Positions 47,306 through 59,014 of a stretch of DNA of 64,000 nucleotides are shown in pieces. How positions within the stretch are numbered: position 1 is the first letter of the stretch; every line of letters begins with the position of its first letter. The stretch lies in contig JAGYXB010001941.1 in NCBI GenBank assembly GCA_022495005.1, forward strand, positions 310,001 to 374,000. Direction: 5' to 3'. The position numbers and the translations under genes were made by a program. This stretch comes from Rhyacophila brunnea (lineage: Eukaryota; Arthropoda; Insecta; Trichoptera; Rhyacophilidae). The notes under the pieces were generated by a model, which worked only from the letters and a program-made list of their open reading frames with translations, was not told the origin of the DNA and made no database searches.

Positions 47306-49189
47306 TAAAGATTTATCCATTAGTTCAAAAGAAAACAGGAAAAAAAATATTTAGTTAATTACATAAGTACATAGGTAATACTAGATTTTGATATATTTAT
47401 AGTTCGTCAATACATTCACAACACTTTAATAAAGATTTTCACTTCATTTGACATAATACCTACATTTTCAATGATATACAATGATAATCTGCTTCGCACA
47501 TACAATCTCTAGTAAACCTCAACTCATCAATTGTACAAGTATTTAAGTTAACATTCGCATGGCAGATAGATTGCTTAGTCACTTCAATATTGTCCTATTA
47601 GTAACAAATACCGGATCGTCTTTGTTGAGTCTGGATGAGACAGCATGTCTTATTTCTTGTCTAGCAATCTTGAAAGGCATTTTACTTATGAAAACACAGA
47701 GTTGCCATATGTATGTGTCAATTTCTCAGTGAGTAGATGCATTTTGGCTTTGTGCACAGTTAGATAATTCAAGGTTTTTGCATAGTCAGCCGAGAGGTTT
47801 GTTCCTACAACCCCTGTGCATATATTTTCTATCTCAGTCTCCATTCAATTTCAGCTGCCATTGATTGAATAGTTGTGCATCTTGTTTAGTAATGTTGCCA
47901 CATTTAAAAATCTATTTTTCCTTAATTCAAAATGTCACCGCTTTAATATTAAATAATATCTCTCATTTCTGTTGTATAGGTATAACATTTAAATAACTTT
48001 GCAATCTTGGCGATTGTAAAATAATCATACATACAAAGCTTTGATATCTTGGATTATTTAATAATATTAGAGCAGTTCTTTATTTATTATGTAACTCCAA
48101 AAGAATTATTTACGTTGTCAATGAAATTGTTGCGATAATGAAATTGTGAATGAGGTTAACCACACTGCAGTGAATTTAGCATAGCGTTTTTTTTTTAATA
48201 TTGACTTATTAATTTAACTACTGCCAAATGTTATATCTAAGCTGCCGATAGAAACGTTGAATATTTGTTGAAATGCTCAAATATATTTAACGAATGTCCA
48301 AGGCTGATGTGGAAATTATATGCTCAATCTACAATCTTTAAATGTCAGTTCTATACGATACCTTCATCTTGATACGAATGTCAAACTAACATTATAGGTG
48401 TCCAATGCTCGGATAGTCCCATGTATATATCAGTGGCAAGTTAAAAGAACACATCATCAGAAATAAATCTGTCAAATTAATGCAATATAATTTGAAGTCA
48501 TTATATACTACAATGTATTTAGTTCTTGGTAATAAATTAGTTTTGGGGCCAGATGCATAGACGTTGTCGTGAGATTAACATAACTATCGGTTACACTTGA
48601 CAACACCTAAGACACATAGCGGATAGTGACCTTTGCTTTTCAGCATAATAATTTCAATGGCAACACGTGAAACACGCAAACAAATATCATTTAATATTAA
48701 AATTTACAAACATTATTTGTCGACAACTAACATTTAAAAACGGATAGAATGCGTTAGCATCGACAATCGCCACACGATACAATTTTTCTTTGTTTTTCTC
48801 TATTTTGCCAGTAAGTGTCGCAGCAGTGTCACCAAGTTGCCGATTTCGGTTGTCCAAGACTCAAGAAGTTATTTGCATCTGGGCCCTGACAGTTGCTCCA
48901 GGAAACAAGACGTGAGGCATTGTGATCGATTATAAGTACTCAATAATAATAATATAAAATCGTAAATCAGAGATTGTGCAGCCTTGTAAAAAATGTGATG
49001 TTCGACTTTACACAACGTATATCCTGAGTACTAAACCTTGTCTTGCCAATCGAAGATTCCTTGGTCTTGAAGGGCTGCTAAATAACATTCAAAATATATT
49101 AGTAGAAGATTTCTTGGAGATGGTGACAGAAGACATTTTAACTAGTATTGCAGTAATTGTGATCGCGTTCCAGTATGTAAGCGAGTGAT
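47306..49189 (-). other. Probable 3' untranslated region or downstream flank of the CaaX-tail gene
   Basis: The interval follows the stop codon at 49190-49192 on the minus strand and lacks recognised transposons. Candidate minus-strand AATAAA hexamers occur near 48080. No transcript evidence is available, so the 3' end is undefined. Confidence 0.35.
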
Positions 49190-49407
49190 TCACATGATGA
49201 TACAGCATCGATGAGATCTGGCATCTCCGACGACCTCGCTTGTGTGGCCACTGAAGCGGGGGACGTCCCCATGGTTGGTGGGGGGCGGCGAGGAGACAGA
49301 AGTGGAGCGGGGGCTTCCGCCGGAGTCGCTGCCCGAGAATGCCCCCACGTCTGTCGGGCTCGTGTTTCGTATTTGGGATCGCTGCTTCTTTAGATCTGCT
49401 AGTGTGC
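49190..49407 (-). CDS. CaaX-tail gene, terminal exon
   Basis: The acceptor TTTTATTCGGCAG precedes codons for TLADLKKQRSQIRNTSP, then GSDSGGSPRSTSVSSPPP and the terminal RSHRCCIIM before TGA. GC content is far above the flanking DNA. Reading frames on the opposite strand here are shadows. Confidence 0.75.
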
Positions 49408-52400
49408 CTGCCGAATAAAAACAAAAAAATATTTTGAAACAAAGACATAATATTCTATTGGTAAAGAATGTGAGAGTGCGACAGAGAAAGTTTTTGCAAG
49501 CGCTCAGTGACAATAATATGAGGTAGAGTGAGATGGAATAAAAATAGAAACACAAAAACATAGAATTTCCAGTACTGAAACAAATTTATCATTGATTGGC
49601 TTATAGGTGATTAGTCAAATATGTAAAATAGTATCTTTTGTTAAAATAATTTTGACAGACAATTTAAAAACAAGTGTGCTGTATTGAAGTTTAGTAACGA
49701 AACTGAGAAAAAATGTGCGCAGTAATTTAATTGTATTATTACATGGGTTGAAAAATGGACACTATAAACAAGATGATGGCCTGTTTTCAGGTTTATATTT
49801 ACGATGTACATCACTGTTTGCCAACCGCTAGTCCGCAAGTAATTGTCAATCATTTAAAAATGCCTATTCCAAAAATTCCAAGAAAAACCATTAGTTTTTT
49901 AGTAATAAAAATGAGAAACCAAATGGATGTCAATGCAGCACATCATCGCTTAGAAACAATACTGAAGCCACCGTTATTAACTATTCTAGCAAATATGCAA
50001 CTGCAGATTTCATAGTCCATACATATTTTTTTAAAACTATATTATACACTGGTTTCTGAAAATTCAAGAAGTTTTACTATAAACAATTTAGTTACTTTCA
50101 ATTTCATGTTGTTTTTTTTTTCGAATTCAGTTTCAAACTATGTTTGTTAATATGTCTACATTAATGTAAGGTTGGGAATCACTGAATAAGCAATTATAAA
50201 TTTAAATCGTCTACTGTGGGGCGAAGATGTTATGTTATTCTCAGCGAAATCAAAATAATAAACAGACTCAAATTATTTTTAAACGTTGCTTGGTAAATTT
50301 GTATATGATTATATGAACGAATTATTTAGGTACCTACCTATATAGGTACTAAAATTTGGCAACGTAATGAAATGCGCAAATCCTTGGTAATAAAGTATAA
50401 CATGCCTATTAACTTTACACAATTACATTAATATGGACGAAGCATCTAGAAAATAAAATGACACTCACTTTGTGTCGGGTCTGCCGGATGGCGAAATTCA
50501 TATTTTAATATCGGTATCCTACGCTCAAATGAACATTCTGCTTGCAAGCGGTCTGGCGACACCGCTGGGTCTGCCCATACAAAATTTCTGACTGTCAGGT
50601 TTCGACTCCACCGTTATTATTGTGTTACAAAATGCCAATGTGCCTAGTTAAAAATTGTAAAAAAAATCTACTAAATACTCCAAGAAAGATGGGATATCAC
50701 TTTTCATGTGTTAGTATTATTTATTATTTATAAAATGCCATTTTAAGATATTGATGAATGTTTATTCAATGCAATTGAATGACAGAAACCATTGGACAGT
50801 CGCCTGTGATGCGTTGGGCTCCCTTGCGTCTAATCTCCGAGAAATCGTAAGTAACCGAGAATCTGTTTCTAACGCAATGAGTCATGCACTAATACGCCAT
50901 TACAATAAAGGTTATATTACTGTAAACTCTCGAAGCTTGTATCGCATAATGGAAATGGATACGTCATATGGTCACGTGACATCTACCTATACATCTGTGA
51001 ATGACTTTCATGCACAATTTCTCGTGTGCGCCGGTATGAAGTGAGTTGTCCATTTAATATGTCATTGACTTTACAGAACGACATAGCTAGAGATTTGAGT
51101 ACTTATATAAAGATGTATTATACATAATATAAATATGATATGTTGTGATTGTTCCTCTAAATATAACTTGAACTTAAATAATGACAGTTGACAGCAAAAA
51201 ATAACATGTTTTAAGCTTTTAACTCAAATGCGAAGCATTTTAATCTTAGTGCAGCTCTAGCAAATAAATTTCAGAGTAAAAAATGTGATGTTTACTACAA
51301 GTGCATTCAGAAATGACTTGTCGCTAATTTAGTCATATCTCCTTTTTCATCTCCTCAGTATAATGCGGTGAACGCTAAGTGACAATAAACAGACGATACT
51401 CACAAGCATTTGTTGTCCGGTAAAATAGACATAGGAAAAAGACGAGAATTGATTTGGCATACAGTTGTTACAATCTTTCAAATTAGATATACAATGTTCT
51501 TGCACTAATTCAACAAAAATCAACTGAAGTATCCTCTCCAGTCGCATGAAAATCCTGATGTACAAGATGTTGCAACAGTGTTCAACTCTCATCACGGCGC
51601 GCGAGGATGCGGCTGATGTATTTGAGAGAAAGGCGCTGGGTAGTATATATTGGTCCACACTAGAAGGAAGGTTGAACAACATAATCTGGAGCTCTTGCAT
51701 CTCCATATTTGTTATGCTTGGTGGACTCCAATCAATGGGTCATGCAGAATGGACAATGCACAAACACCAAGAGACATCAGACGGTCGGTGGTCAACTGGC
51801 AATCCCAAATTTCGATGTTTGGATGGTGTCATTGGCCCAAGATAAAGGGAGATGGAGAAAGTTCTTGGAGGAAGCTACGACCTGTACCTACTGGGTCGTT
51901 AAACCACCGATGATGATGATGATGAGATTAAATCATTTGATTCATGGTTTTAGTTTACCTCATATACAATTTTACTCATCAAATTTTCTTGTTTGACATT
52001 ATGTATATTGCAAACCAGCATTAATTTATAACTACATTTTCTACTAAACAGGGGAAGATGCCATTTGGAATAGTATTTTTTATATTTCCTTATCTCCATG
52101 TTTTTAAATTGTTTTAATGATAAAAATTATTTATCATTGACATAATAATATATTATACTAAACTGATATTTTATATTTTTCAAACAAAGCCAGACATTAT
52201 TTAGAAAAAGATGTCCTACAATAATTGACTGGATATCGTGGGTCATGTGACAATGTTGATTACATGTGTTATGTACATTCAATACAGATATTTCTGATTT
52301 CTGTCTTGAATATTTTTTTAGTTTGTTTCCTCCAAGAAAGGGGGGGGGGGGGGGGGAAGATGGCTTCTTACATTTTATTATTTCTTTATACTCTGTTCTA

Positions 52401-53951
52401 TCATATTTTCATGTATTATTTGTATTATTAGTCCTAATAATTATTATAAGTATTTTTTTTTTAAATACAACATAATTTTTATTTGAGTTAAAATTAGGCC
52501 TCTACAAAAATGACACCTTTTATCATAATACCTCAAAAACACATGTTTTTTCATTATAATAAATAACTTAATAATGGTTAACAGACATATCAAAGTTGAA
52601 AATGGTCTCTTGAAAAGTTGCTGTCAAAATTAAGGAAAACCTTGTCGACAGCAGGATGGATGGATAAATCTTCAACTATTCGTTCAAAAGTGTAATAATA
52701 TTGAAAATATCATACCTGCGTTAATCATGACAGTGACGTGCACGTTAATCTTGCCGTTGTTGTCAGTGGTATAGTGCGTGGCGGCACTGGTCTCCGTAGG
52801 CATCTCCATCAGTTCCTTGGCCGAGTCCAGTTCATCCTCGTGGACAAATGACTCGTTGTCCTGCCCCTCGGGAGCTTTCCGCACACCGTTATTGTTCATC
52901 GCGACCACAGATTCAGAGTCATCGCTGCTTAGCCTCGAATTGTATTGTTGCTGGGTGGGCGAGTCGTTCTTGTTGAAGCCGTTGTACAACTGATTCTGGG
53001 GCGTGGTCGCGGGAGATGTCACGCCATCGGGGCTTTTTGGGTTGGCGTTTGGCAGGTATTGCGAGGCGGCATTCACTCCGTACAGAGGGTTCGTGATTTT
53101 GGGAACCTATAAAATACATCATAAACTGATTTCGTATTCTATAACTAGTACAATTAGCGTAATTAGGTAACGTTGTAGGTAAACATTGAGTAACCGAAAG
53201 TAGTAATAATGCACACATGGACGAGTAAAATTCAATTACAAATAAAAATACAGTACTCTCTCAGTAATCCGCAACCCCAAAAACCGGACAAGTGTCCAAT
53301 TAGTGAAAGCAGCAGATTATAGTGCATACATACAAAATATGGTAAAAATTAAAACAGGTATTTCGTAAAAATATTTTTTTTGAGAAATTTGTACTAGCAA
53401 ATTACGGTTTTATTCATAATCAAAATCAAGTATTTACTAAATTATACATATTTATAAACTAAGTTTAGTAACAGCGTTGTATACTTGTATGCGGCTAACT
53501 ACCGACTTTGACAATCGAATACCGGCGATTTATAGAGCTTGATTTTACGCTTTCAACTAGTAAAAATAATGGCGGATTATAGTAGTTGTCGGATAATCGA
53601 GCGGCGGATTACTGAGAGTGTACTGTATATACTTATACGTCATAATAATAAATGTGGAACAATACCCCATGCGTTGAAAAAATCACATATAATACTATTT
53701 TCTGAATGAATAAATATTTATCATACCGTATTGGAGGACGCTTGTGACTCGCTGGATTTGTGAGAGTGGGCATCACCGTTCTGCGTGGCCGCGTTGTGGC
53801 TGGTGGTGGCGGGTTGCTTTGCAGGTGGAGGATTGGAAGGTCCTCCCGGATCTCCAGGATTCCCCGTGCCCGACCCATTCGAAGATCTCTTCTGGGAAGA
53901 TGTCGGCCCGTTCGGGATGGCTTGGGTGGTTTCCGAACCATTCGGGAGGCC
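49190..53951 (-). CDS. 3' part of an unrecognised gene encoding a low-complexity, CaaX-terminated protein
   Basis: Three exons (53951-53727, 53106-52716, 49407-49190) join in phase through GT-AG sites and give the last 277 residues. The first exon is rich in Pro, Gly, Asn and Ser (for example GSGTGNPGDPGGPSNPPP) and is probably disordered. The second opens VPKITNPLYG, containing an NPxY motif, then has an acidic run (VHEDELDSAKELMEMP) and a strand-like KINVHVTVMI. The last exon has ADLKKQRSQIRN, a Ser/Pro-rich stretch and the terminus CCIIM. The final four residues fit a CaaX box, with Met suggesting farnesylation; the preceding Cys could be palmitoylated. I do not recognise the family. Paralemmin-like and other lipid-anchored scaffolds share this tail design, but no homology is claimed. 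The 53951 exon starts at an acceptor, so upstream exons are missing from this model. Confidence 0.7.
50420..51067 (+). mobile_element. P-element-like insertion with THAP relic
   Basis: Bounded by two perfect ACTTTACA copies (50412-50419 and 51068-51075). The ends CAATTACATTAATATGGAC and (inverted) CAATGACATATTAAATGGAC are similar. The uninterrupted repeat at 28.4 kb is the empty site. An 8-bp duplication plus a THAP-type zinc finger in the cargo both fit the P superfamily; hAT is the alternative for the duplication length. Confidence 0.7.
50632..51040 (+). pseudogene. THAP-domain N-terminus and a second exon-like frame inside the P-like element
   Basis: The first frame starts MPMCLVKNCKKNLLN and continues TPRKMGYHFSC. 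A Met-Pro-x-Cys-x-Val-x-x-Cys start with a later G-x-x-F block is the beginning of a THAP zinc finger, and the sequence then breaks near 50710. A second frame, from an acceptor-like ATGACAG at about 50788 to a consensus GTGAGT at 51041, reads RNHWTVACDALGSLASNL and on to FHAQFLVCAGM. It has higher GC than its flanks. RNHWTVAC could continue a THAP fold (R..W..A), but the rest is not recognised. Whether the two pieces were spliced together is unknown. Confidence 0.5.
51540..51925 (+). pseudogene. 3' end of a second LINE polymerase, frameshifted
   Basis: Successive plus-strand frames read FERKALGSIYW, then LHLHICYAWWTPINGSCRMD (a decayed L.WAGH..RMD) and DKGRWRKFLEEATTCTYW. The end is followed by a GATGATGATGATGAT tail typical of these LINEs. 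At least three frameshifts are needed, so it is a pseudogene. Confidence 0.7.
52340..52356 (+). repeat. G homopolymer run of 17
   Basis: An uninterrupted 17-base G tract followed by AAGATGG. It lies in the CaaX-tail gene intron. Runs like this are prone to length errors and slippage, and any frame across it is not meaningful. Confidence 0.9.
52716..53106 (-). CDS. CaaX-tail gene, penultimate exon
   Basis: Acceptor ATTTTATAG and donor CAG/GTATGA. Opens VPKITNPLYGVNAASQYL, contains RLSSDDSESVVAMNNNG, VHEDELDSAKELMEMP and NGKINVHVTVMINA. It ends one base into a Gly codon completed by the next exon. Codon use is GC-rich relative to its surroundings, which supports it being real. Confidence 0.75.
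53251..53625. mobile_element. 375-bp pogo-like miniature element
   Basis: The ends CAGTACTCTCTCAGTAATCC and (inverted) CAGTACACTCTCAGTAATCC are flanked by TA on both sides. Sub-terminal GGATTATAG blocks are also inverted. It sits in the intron between exons at 53106 and 53727. Confidence 0.88.
53727..53951 (-). CDS. CaaX-tail gene, most upstream exon found
   Basis: Acceptor TTTCTTTCTCGCAG, donor ACG/GTATGA, 75 codons in phase 0 at both ends. It encodes GLPNGSETTQAIPNG, then Pro/Gly/Ser/Asn-rich low complexity with ATTSHNAATQNGDAHSHKSS. Composition indicates a disordered segment. Opposite-strand frames are shadows. Confidence 0.72.
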
Positions 53952-54247
53952 CTGCGAGAAAGAAATTAAGAATTTTATAATGAAAAATAACTGTTTTGAA
54001 AAGGTGGCGTGAACATCATCATCTAATCTAGTAAGCTAATTTTTAAAATATCTATTTATTCATTCTTTATATTTTTTGGCAATATGCCTCTGTGCCAAAC
54101 GGCCAAATCATCTGACTAAGATATTTTGTCATGAGATCCTTGACGAAAAAAAAGAATGAAAATAACTGTAAGCCATCCAAAATATTGACAATGTCATGAA
54201 CTTAAGAGTCGATTTAAATCCAGGGTATCTGGTCTCGGACTATAAGG

Positions 54248-54363
54248 CCCTTTACGCACTGACGACTGGTCTCCGGCAACGAGAAAGTATGACTGGTCGC
54301 CGCAACCACGTGTATAAATGCTGATTTCCTTTCTTATGCCTCGTGGTTGCCAGTGCGTAAGAG
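54248..54363. mobile_element. Short inverted-repeat element with CTTACGCACTG ends
   Basis: CCCTTTACGCACTGACGAC on the left pairs imperfectly with CCAGTGCGTAAGAG on the right, enclosing about 90 bp. CGACTGGTC-type units repeat internally. Possibly a decayed miniature element. Confidence 0.4.
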
Positions 54364-54785
54364 AACTAAGATGTTCTATTAAAAATATGTCATAATCATG
54401 ATAAAAAGAATCCTTGAACTATAAATAAATGCAACGAATATAGAACAATAAAGTATATTTTAACTTTTTAGGTAGGTATCGGTATTATCGACACAAATTT
54501 CACCTTCCGGTATCTTCCTACCATAGGTAGATATAAATAGATCTTGAAAGTGTAGAAAAGCCAAGCCTGAGAAAATAATTGATAGATTCCATTAAAATTA
54601 AATGGATGTCACTAGAGTCTAATAGTCTAATTGCATGTGTTTAATAAATTCTCAAAATTAACTGATTTATATATAGTACAGAATTGATTAGCATAGTCTC
54701 ACAAATCTTGATTTCACCTGTGCATTGATTGTATTACTGTATTTTGATTCTGCAGTTTGCCTCCTACCGAAAGCAAGAACTACAC

Positions 54786-55147
54786 CATGGCCCCTACAAG
54801 GGGGGGGGGGGTGCTGGTTGACAGGGCTCTATCCTGGGGGCCCAGGCTCAACAGGGGCCCGCCGTTGCCGGTCAACCAGGTAAATGAGATAAACGCACAT
54901 CACAAATTTCCTCTAATTGGAAAAAAGATGCTATTTCACTTCAAGGATATTAATATTTTTAAATATATTGTTGTGTGAAACAATTTGAGATTATTTTGTG
55001 TTGATACTGGACAACTCCATAATTCAAGAAGATGTATTAAAAAACCGCTAAAAATATACTGAATACCCTAAATATTACCTCAACCACTATTTGCAAAATG
55101 CAACTGTTTAGAGTCACACTGCATTAGTGATAGGTAGGGGGGCCACG
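54786..55147 (+). mobile_element. hAT-like miniature element, family B, perfect target duplication
   Basis: It starts CATGGCCCCTACAAGG and ends GTAGGGGGGCCACG. The flanks are identical AACTACAC copies (54778-54785 and 55148-55155). It is 362 bp, slightly shorter than the 373-bp copies, and contains a run of ten or more G near the left end. Confidence 0.9.
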
Positions 55148-55201
55148 AACTACACTACCTATAAGCATTATATACTTAAATATAACTATGTATAACACAT
55201 A

Positions 55202-55585
55202 TCGTCGGTGTTTTGTAAAAATGGCGAATCAACCATTTTGGTGAAATCGAGATTTTAATGAAAATACCATATGTACCCCACTAGCTTTGTTGTGTAAAAA
55301 CGGCGAATTTGTATCTCCACAGGAAAGTACTTAAAAACGATAATCGATTATAATTATAATAATTAAAATTACAAAATAAAAAGCGAATGTGACATATTAG
55401 GCCTTCTAAAATATTATATAATAATACCTATTATAATGACAGTATTCTTTCTAAGTTTCATTATAAATTTGTTAGATATTTATAATCATCCACAGGTAAT
55501 AAACAAATAAATGTCAAAAGTTAGAAATCCTACTCCTGTAAAATAGCATTTTGGTTAATTCGCCCTTTTTACAAAACACCGACGA
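55202..55585. mobile_element. 384-bp TA-flanked miniature element (TCGTCGGTGTTTTG ends)
   Basis: The inverted ends TCGTCGGTGTTTTGTAAAAA and TTTTTACAAAACACCGACGA are perfect over about 20 bp and flanked by TA. GGCGAAT/ATTCGCC continues the inverted match. The terminal TCGTC is shared with the 257-bp element at 38112. Confidence 0.9.
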
Positions 55586-55774
55586 TATAATAATTCCCAG
55601 CTTAACAAATATTTTCCATGACAGTCCTATGACACAATAAAATGAAATATGTTTTCACTGCACTATCGAAATAAGATCCATCTGATTAAGATATATATTT
55701 TCATCGGTACATATTGACGCATTCAAATTTTACTACATATATCTTAGACTGCTGAAACAATCATACGTTCATAC

Positions 55775-56187
55775 CGTGTCTGGAAACTTGTACGTATGCA
55801 GTTCGACGTATCACACTTCACCGTGAAATGTTGTATCGGAAATATATGGCACCGTATATTAAAGACTGTCCCAACTCTATGGGTCGTATATTACTGATAT
55901 AAAATTCATGTCTACATAAAACACGGTTCTTGTCGATTTACACTTTACAGGAAGCCAGCAGCAAACAGATTTTGAAAATAGCCGATAAACTGGATTATTT
56001 GTTAGGTTAGGCTTTCATTCTTGAATTCATGAATTTTGCCAAAGTCGGCTATGAAAATTGAATTAATGTTCATATTGAATCTAATAAAATTGGAGACCGT
56101 ATAGTATATGGTCATATCTTTCCGATAAGAAAGCTCACGGCGAACTGTGCCACGGTGAAATGTTTTATGTACAATTTACATGTAACC
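55775..56187. mobile_element. Second copy of the 9-bp-duplication element
   Basis: Begins CGTGTCTGGAAACTTG and ends TACATGTAACC, about 90 percent similar by eye to 33391-33785 with small indels. A matching target duplication is not evident at this copy. Confidence 0.75.
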
Positions 56188-57050
56188 ACTTAATGATAAA
56201 TTCATTATTAGATTATAATACTACCTGTGAGGCAATATTTTTAATGTATAAATTTAGATAATGATTCTCACCATTATATTGGGTTCTAGCAATGAATACT
56301 TCTGGATATAATATAATATTACACAAACACTTGTCAGATCATTATAAGCATTATATGAAATCTTTTAGTTGCATTTTTGCAGAATATTTTGGTGATGCAA
56401 TTTCAGAAATGTGCCTTTTATGGAGAAACCACTGCCATTTTGAAATTGAGTGGGAAACAATATTTTACATATCTTCAAAACAACACCATAAAGATGCATG
56501 CATTACTTATTAGACAATAGACAATAAAGAATTTCAAGATTTATCGAAATTACATATTTATTTACGTATAAAAACTTATAAATCCCGCTTTTGTTTTAGT
56601 CTGAACACTTTGAGCAGGAATGAACCTATTAGTCAATAAAAGAATTAATCGCAGCCAAGTTTTATCGACAGACCCTATAGCTGATCCCCAAGATAGCCGG
56701 CTCCTTCTTCTTCATCTTCCTCAGGTTATCGTTGGTGAGGAACATTGTTATGATGTCAGCTCATCGGTTGGCAGAAACGAAACTTAACCATAATAAACTA
56801 ATTGTCCACTCGCGGCGACCCGGTATAATATATATCACATTGTTATATTCACTTTTTCAATTGAAATAAAGGGAACACTATTAATTTGAACGTAGTTGGT
56901 AGCCTTATTCACCGAAGCCGTCCAAGTTCAAAGCCCACTGACTAGATGAAATTGACTACTATATTTTGTCTCTCCGGCACATGCCAGTCGAGAAAATTAC
57001 ATTCCAGACGGCAAACGACAATGTATTATATTATAGAAATATGGGTCACA
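56188..57050. other. No feature recognised
   Basis: AT-rich with an incidental plus-strand frame at 56292-56513. A CTTCTTCTTCATCTTCCTC patch near 56705 is low-complexity. Confidence 0.35.
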
Positions 57051-57175
57051 TTAGAACCAGCTGCTAAAGGTCGGGAACTGGAAAGGACGTGCGGAGGACC
57101 GTTCCGACTGGAGGACAGCGGTGGAGGAGGCCAGGGCTCGACTTGAGCTGTAGCGCCATCGAAGAAGAAGAAGGG
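57051..57175 (+). pseudogene. LINE 3' end fragment (same family as 11.8 kb)
   Basis: GGACCGTTCCGACTGGAGGA, then a GTGGAGGAGGCCAGG block and CATCGAAGAAGAAGAAG tail match the complement of 11780-11880. The coding remnant is KGRELERTCGGPFRLEDSGG, out of frame with respect to the polymerase end. The insertion is severely 5'-truncated. Confidence 0.8.
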
Positions 57176-58043
57176 TCACATTAGAAAGAGAATATATCCA
57201 CCACCAGTATTGTCTCTTAAGCTGTGTAATTTTATAAGTGAGCACACATGATAAATTGATTGCCGCACGCGTGAAAGAGCTTAATATATTTTTTTTCAAT
57301 TGAAAAATAAATTATAGGTACACTTTTCAATATCTCGATGCTTTCTTAAAAGAATTGGTTGTAAGCGTTCACACATTGTACATTGATAGGTTATCAATTG
57401 ATTTAACCAAAATGAAACAAGTCGGTACCACCACTATGCGAAGATTGAACAATAATGTTCAAGCTTTGATTTAAATTTAATTAAAGTTATTTATTTTTAA
57501 TTATTAAAGCAGCAGCTCATATAATAAGTATATAAAATCTGAAGGTTGAATTTAAATCATTTATGCATATAAAGAGCTTCCTAAGCATAGCTGTAAATTA
57601 ATACAATTATTTCACATAAACTGACAATTAAAACCACATAATATAATTTTATTCATAGACCCATTTATAATATTTACTGTGAATACTAAAAATATTTTTA
57701 AATGATTTATTTCCTATGTGTTCTTCCTCCAAGAAGCGAATCAAAATTGATTTATGAAGATATATTCGACAAGACCGACAAAATATTGGAACTATAATAA
57801 AAAATATTTCCGGCTAAATGAAATAATATTATTTAATGACAACGCAGCCTTCGAATTAATTGAGTTAATTGAATTAGTTAAATGGATAACACATTTCATT
57901 AATAATTTTATTGTCTTTACACTAAAACAATATCGGGACTGCTAACCCAGGAGGGCATAAATGACAATTTACAACATTACAGGAGAGCAATTTATAATAG
58001 AAAATACATTGATTTCGTTTTGTCACTAGTTAGTGACAGATAA
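57176..58043. other. No feature recognised
   Basis: AT-rich, no shared repeat or coding signature noticed. Confidence 0.35.
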
Positions 58044-58558
58044 CAGTGGCGAGAGGTGGAGGAAGGCTGTTAAGATTTTACATAAATAGTGCACACTAAA
58101 CTTTGTCAGTCATACTTATTTGTTTTCACTAAAATAAGACTACAATTTACAGATGTTGTTACAGTCTATCTACAAAATATCTAAAATTATATCATTAAAT
58201 CATACATCATTTTGGATATTTTATAGATATATGTAATAATATTTTTTATCTGTTATATTTTGGTTTAGGCAGGGCTTAATGAATTAAAAAAAAATAAACA
58301 ACATTTATTATGTATTTCTAATTCAACAAAATTAAAAAGTATGAATAAAAAGTGTACACAATTTTCTCGGAACAACCAAAATATACCTAAACTATTATGG
58401 TTTGTTTTAGGCAGGGTTTAATTGATTTTTGAAAACTAACCAACACTGTCTGTAAATTGTAGTCTTAGTTCAATAATAACAAATACGTATGACCAACAAA
58501 GTTTAATGTGCACTATTTTTTCTGGATCTTAACAGTCTACCTCCACCCTTCACCACTG
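58044..58558 (+). mobile_element. hAT-like miniature element, family C
   Basis: The ends CAGTGGCGAGAGGTGGAGG and CCACCCTTCACCACTG are 515 bp apart. The flanks ACAGATAA and ACAGATTC agree at six of eight positions. Confidence 0.85.
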
Positions 58559-59014
58559 ACAGATTCCAAACCCTACCAAAAAATAGTTGTAACTTCGTCA
58601 CGAAATAACTCTTGCTGATGATGCACTAGTGTAACATTCAATATTGTTAAATAATCTAACCCCACGAATAACTCATTTATCTCAAAATGTGTATTACTAT
58701 CTTTTATCTGAGTGCCGTCGATATATTGGGTAAAATAAAATTTACTTCGAGGGGTGGGGGGGGATTAGTTAATATGGCGCATTAATATAATAAATTAATA
58801 GTGTGCTGACAAGGTATAGGCGAAAAATATTGTAATATTATAAATGTGTACTTATACAAAGGGGGGAAAATTACGGGGTGGCAGTAGGGCACAGATTCCT
58901 TTAAGAGTGTGTACGGAATAAAATAACAATATATTATACAATAAACAAAACACTAACTTCACTTCTATTTTGTTTATATTTAATTAGATTAAATGCACTT
59001 TTCGGGACACATAA

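Larger units (their letters stand above)
50190..51120. repeat. Dispersed repeat, interrupted copy
   Basis: Aligns with 28190-28500 from AAATCGTCTACTGTGGGGCG to about 50411. After a 648-bp insertion the match resumes at GAACGACATAGCT (51076 on). It lies in the large intron between the last two CaaX-tail gene exons. Confidence 0.7.

Noticed and set aside
49211..49393. Plus-strand open frame opposite the terminal CaaX-tail exon
   Set aside because: Gly/Ala/Arg-rich shadow of the real minus-strand exon; no splice or start support.
52225..52475. Open frames crossing the 17-G tract
   Set aside because: Exist only because the homopolymer keeps the frame open, and no domain is present.
52919..53218. 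Minus-strand frame beginning with a hydrophobic segment, resembling a signal peptide
   Set aside because: Out of frame with the supported exon, and its start lies in the intron. The apparent signal peptide is composition.
53744..54012. Three overlapping plus-strand frames
   Set aside because: Antisense shadows of the minus-strand exon 53951-53727, caused by its high GC content.
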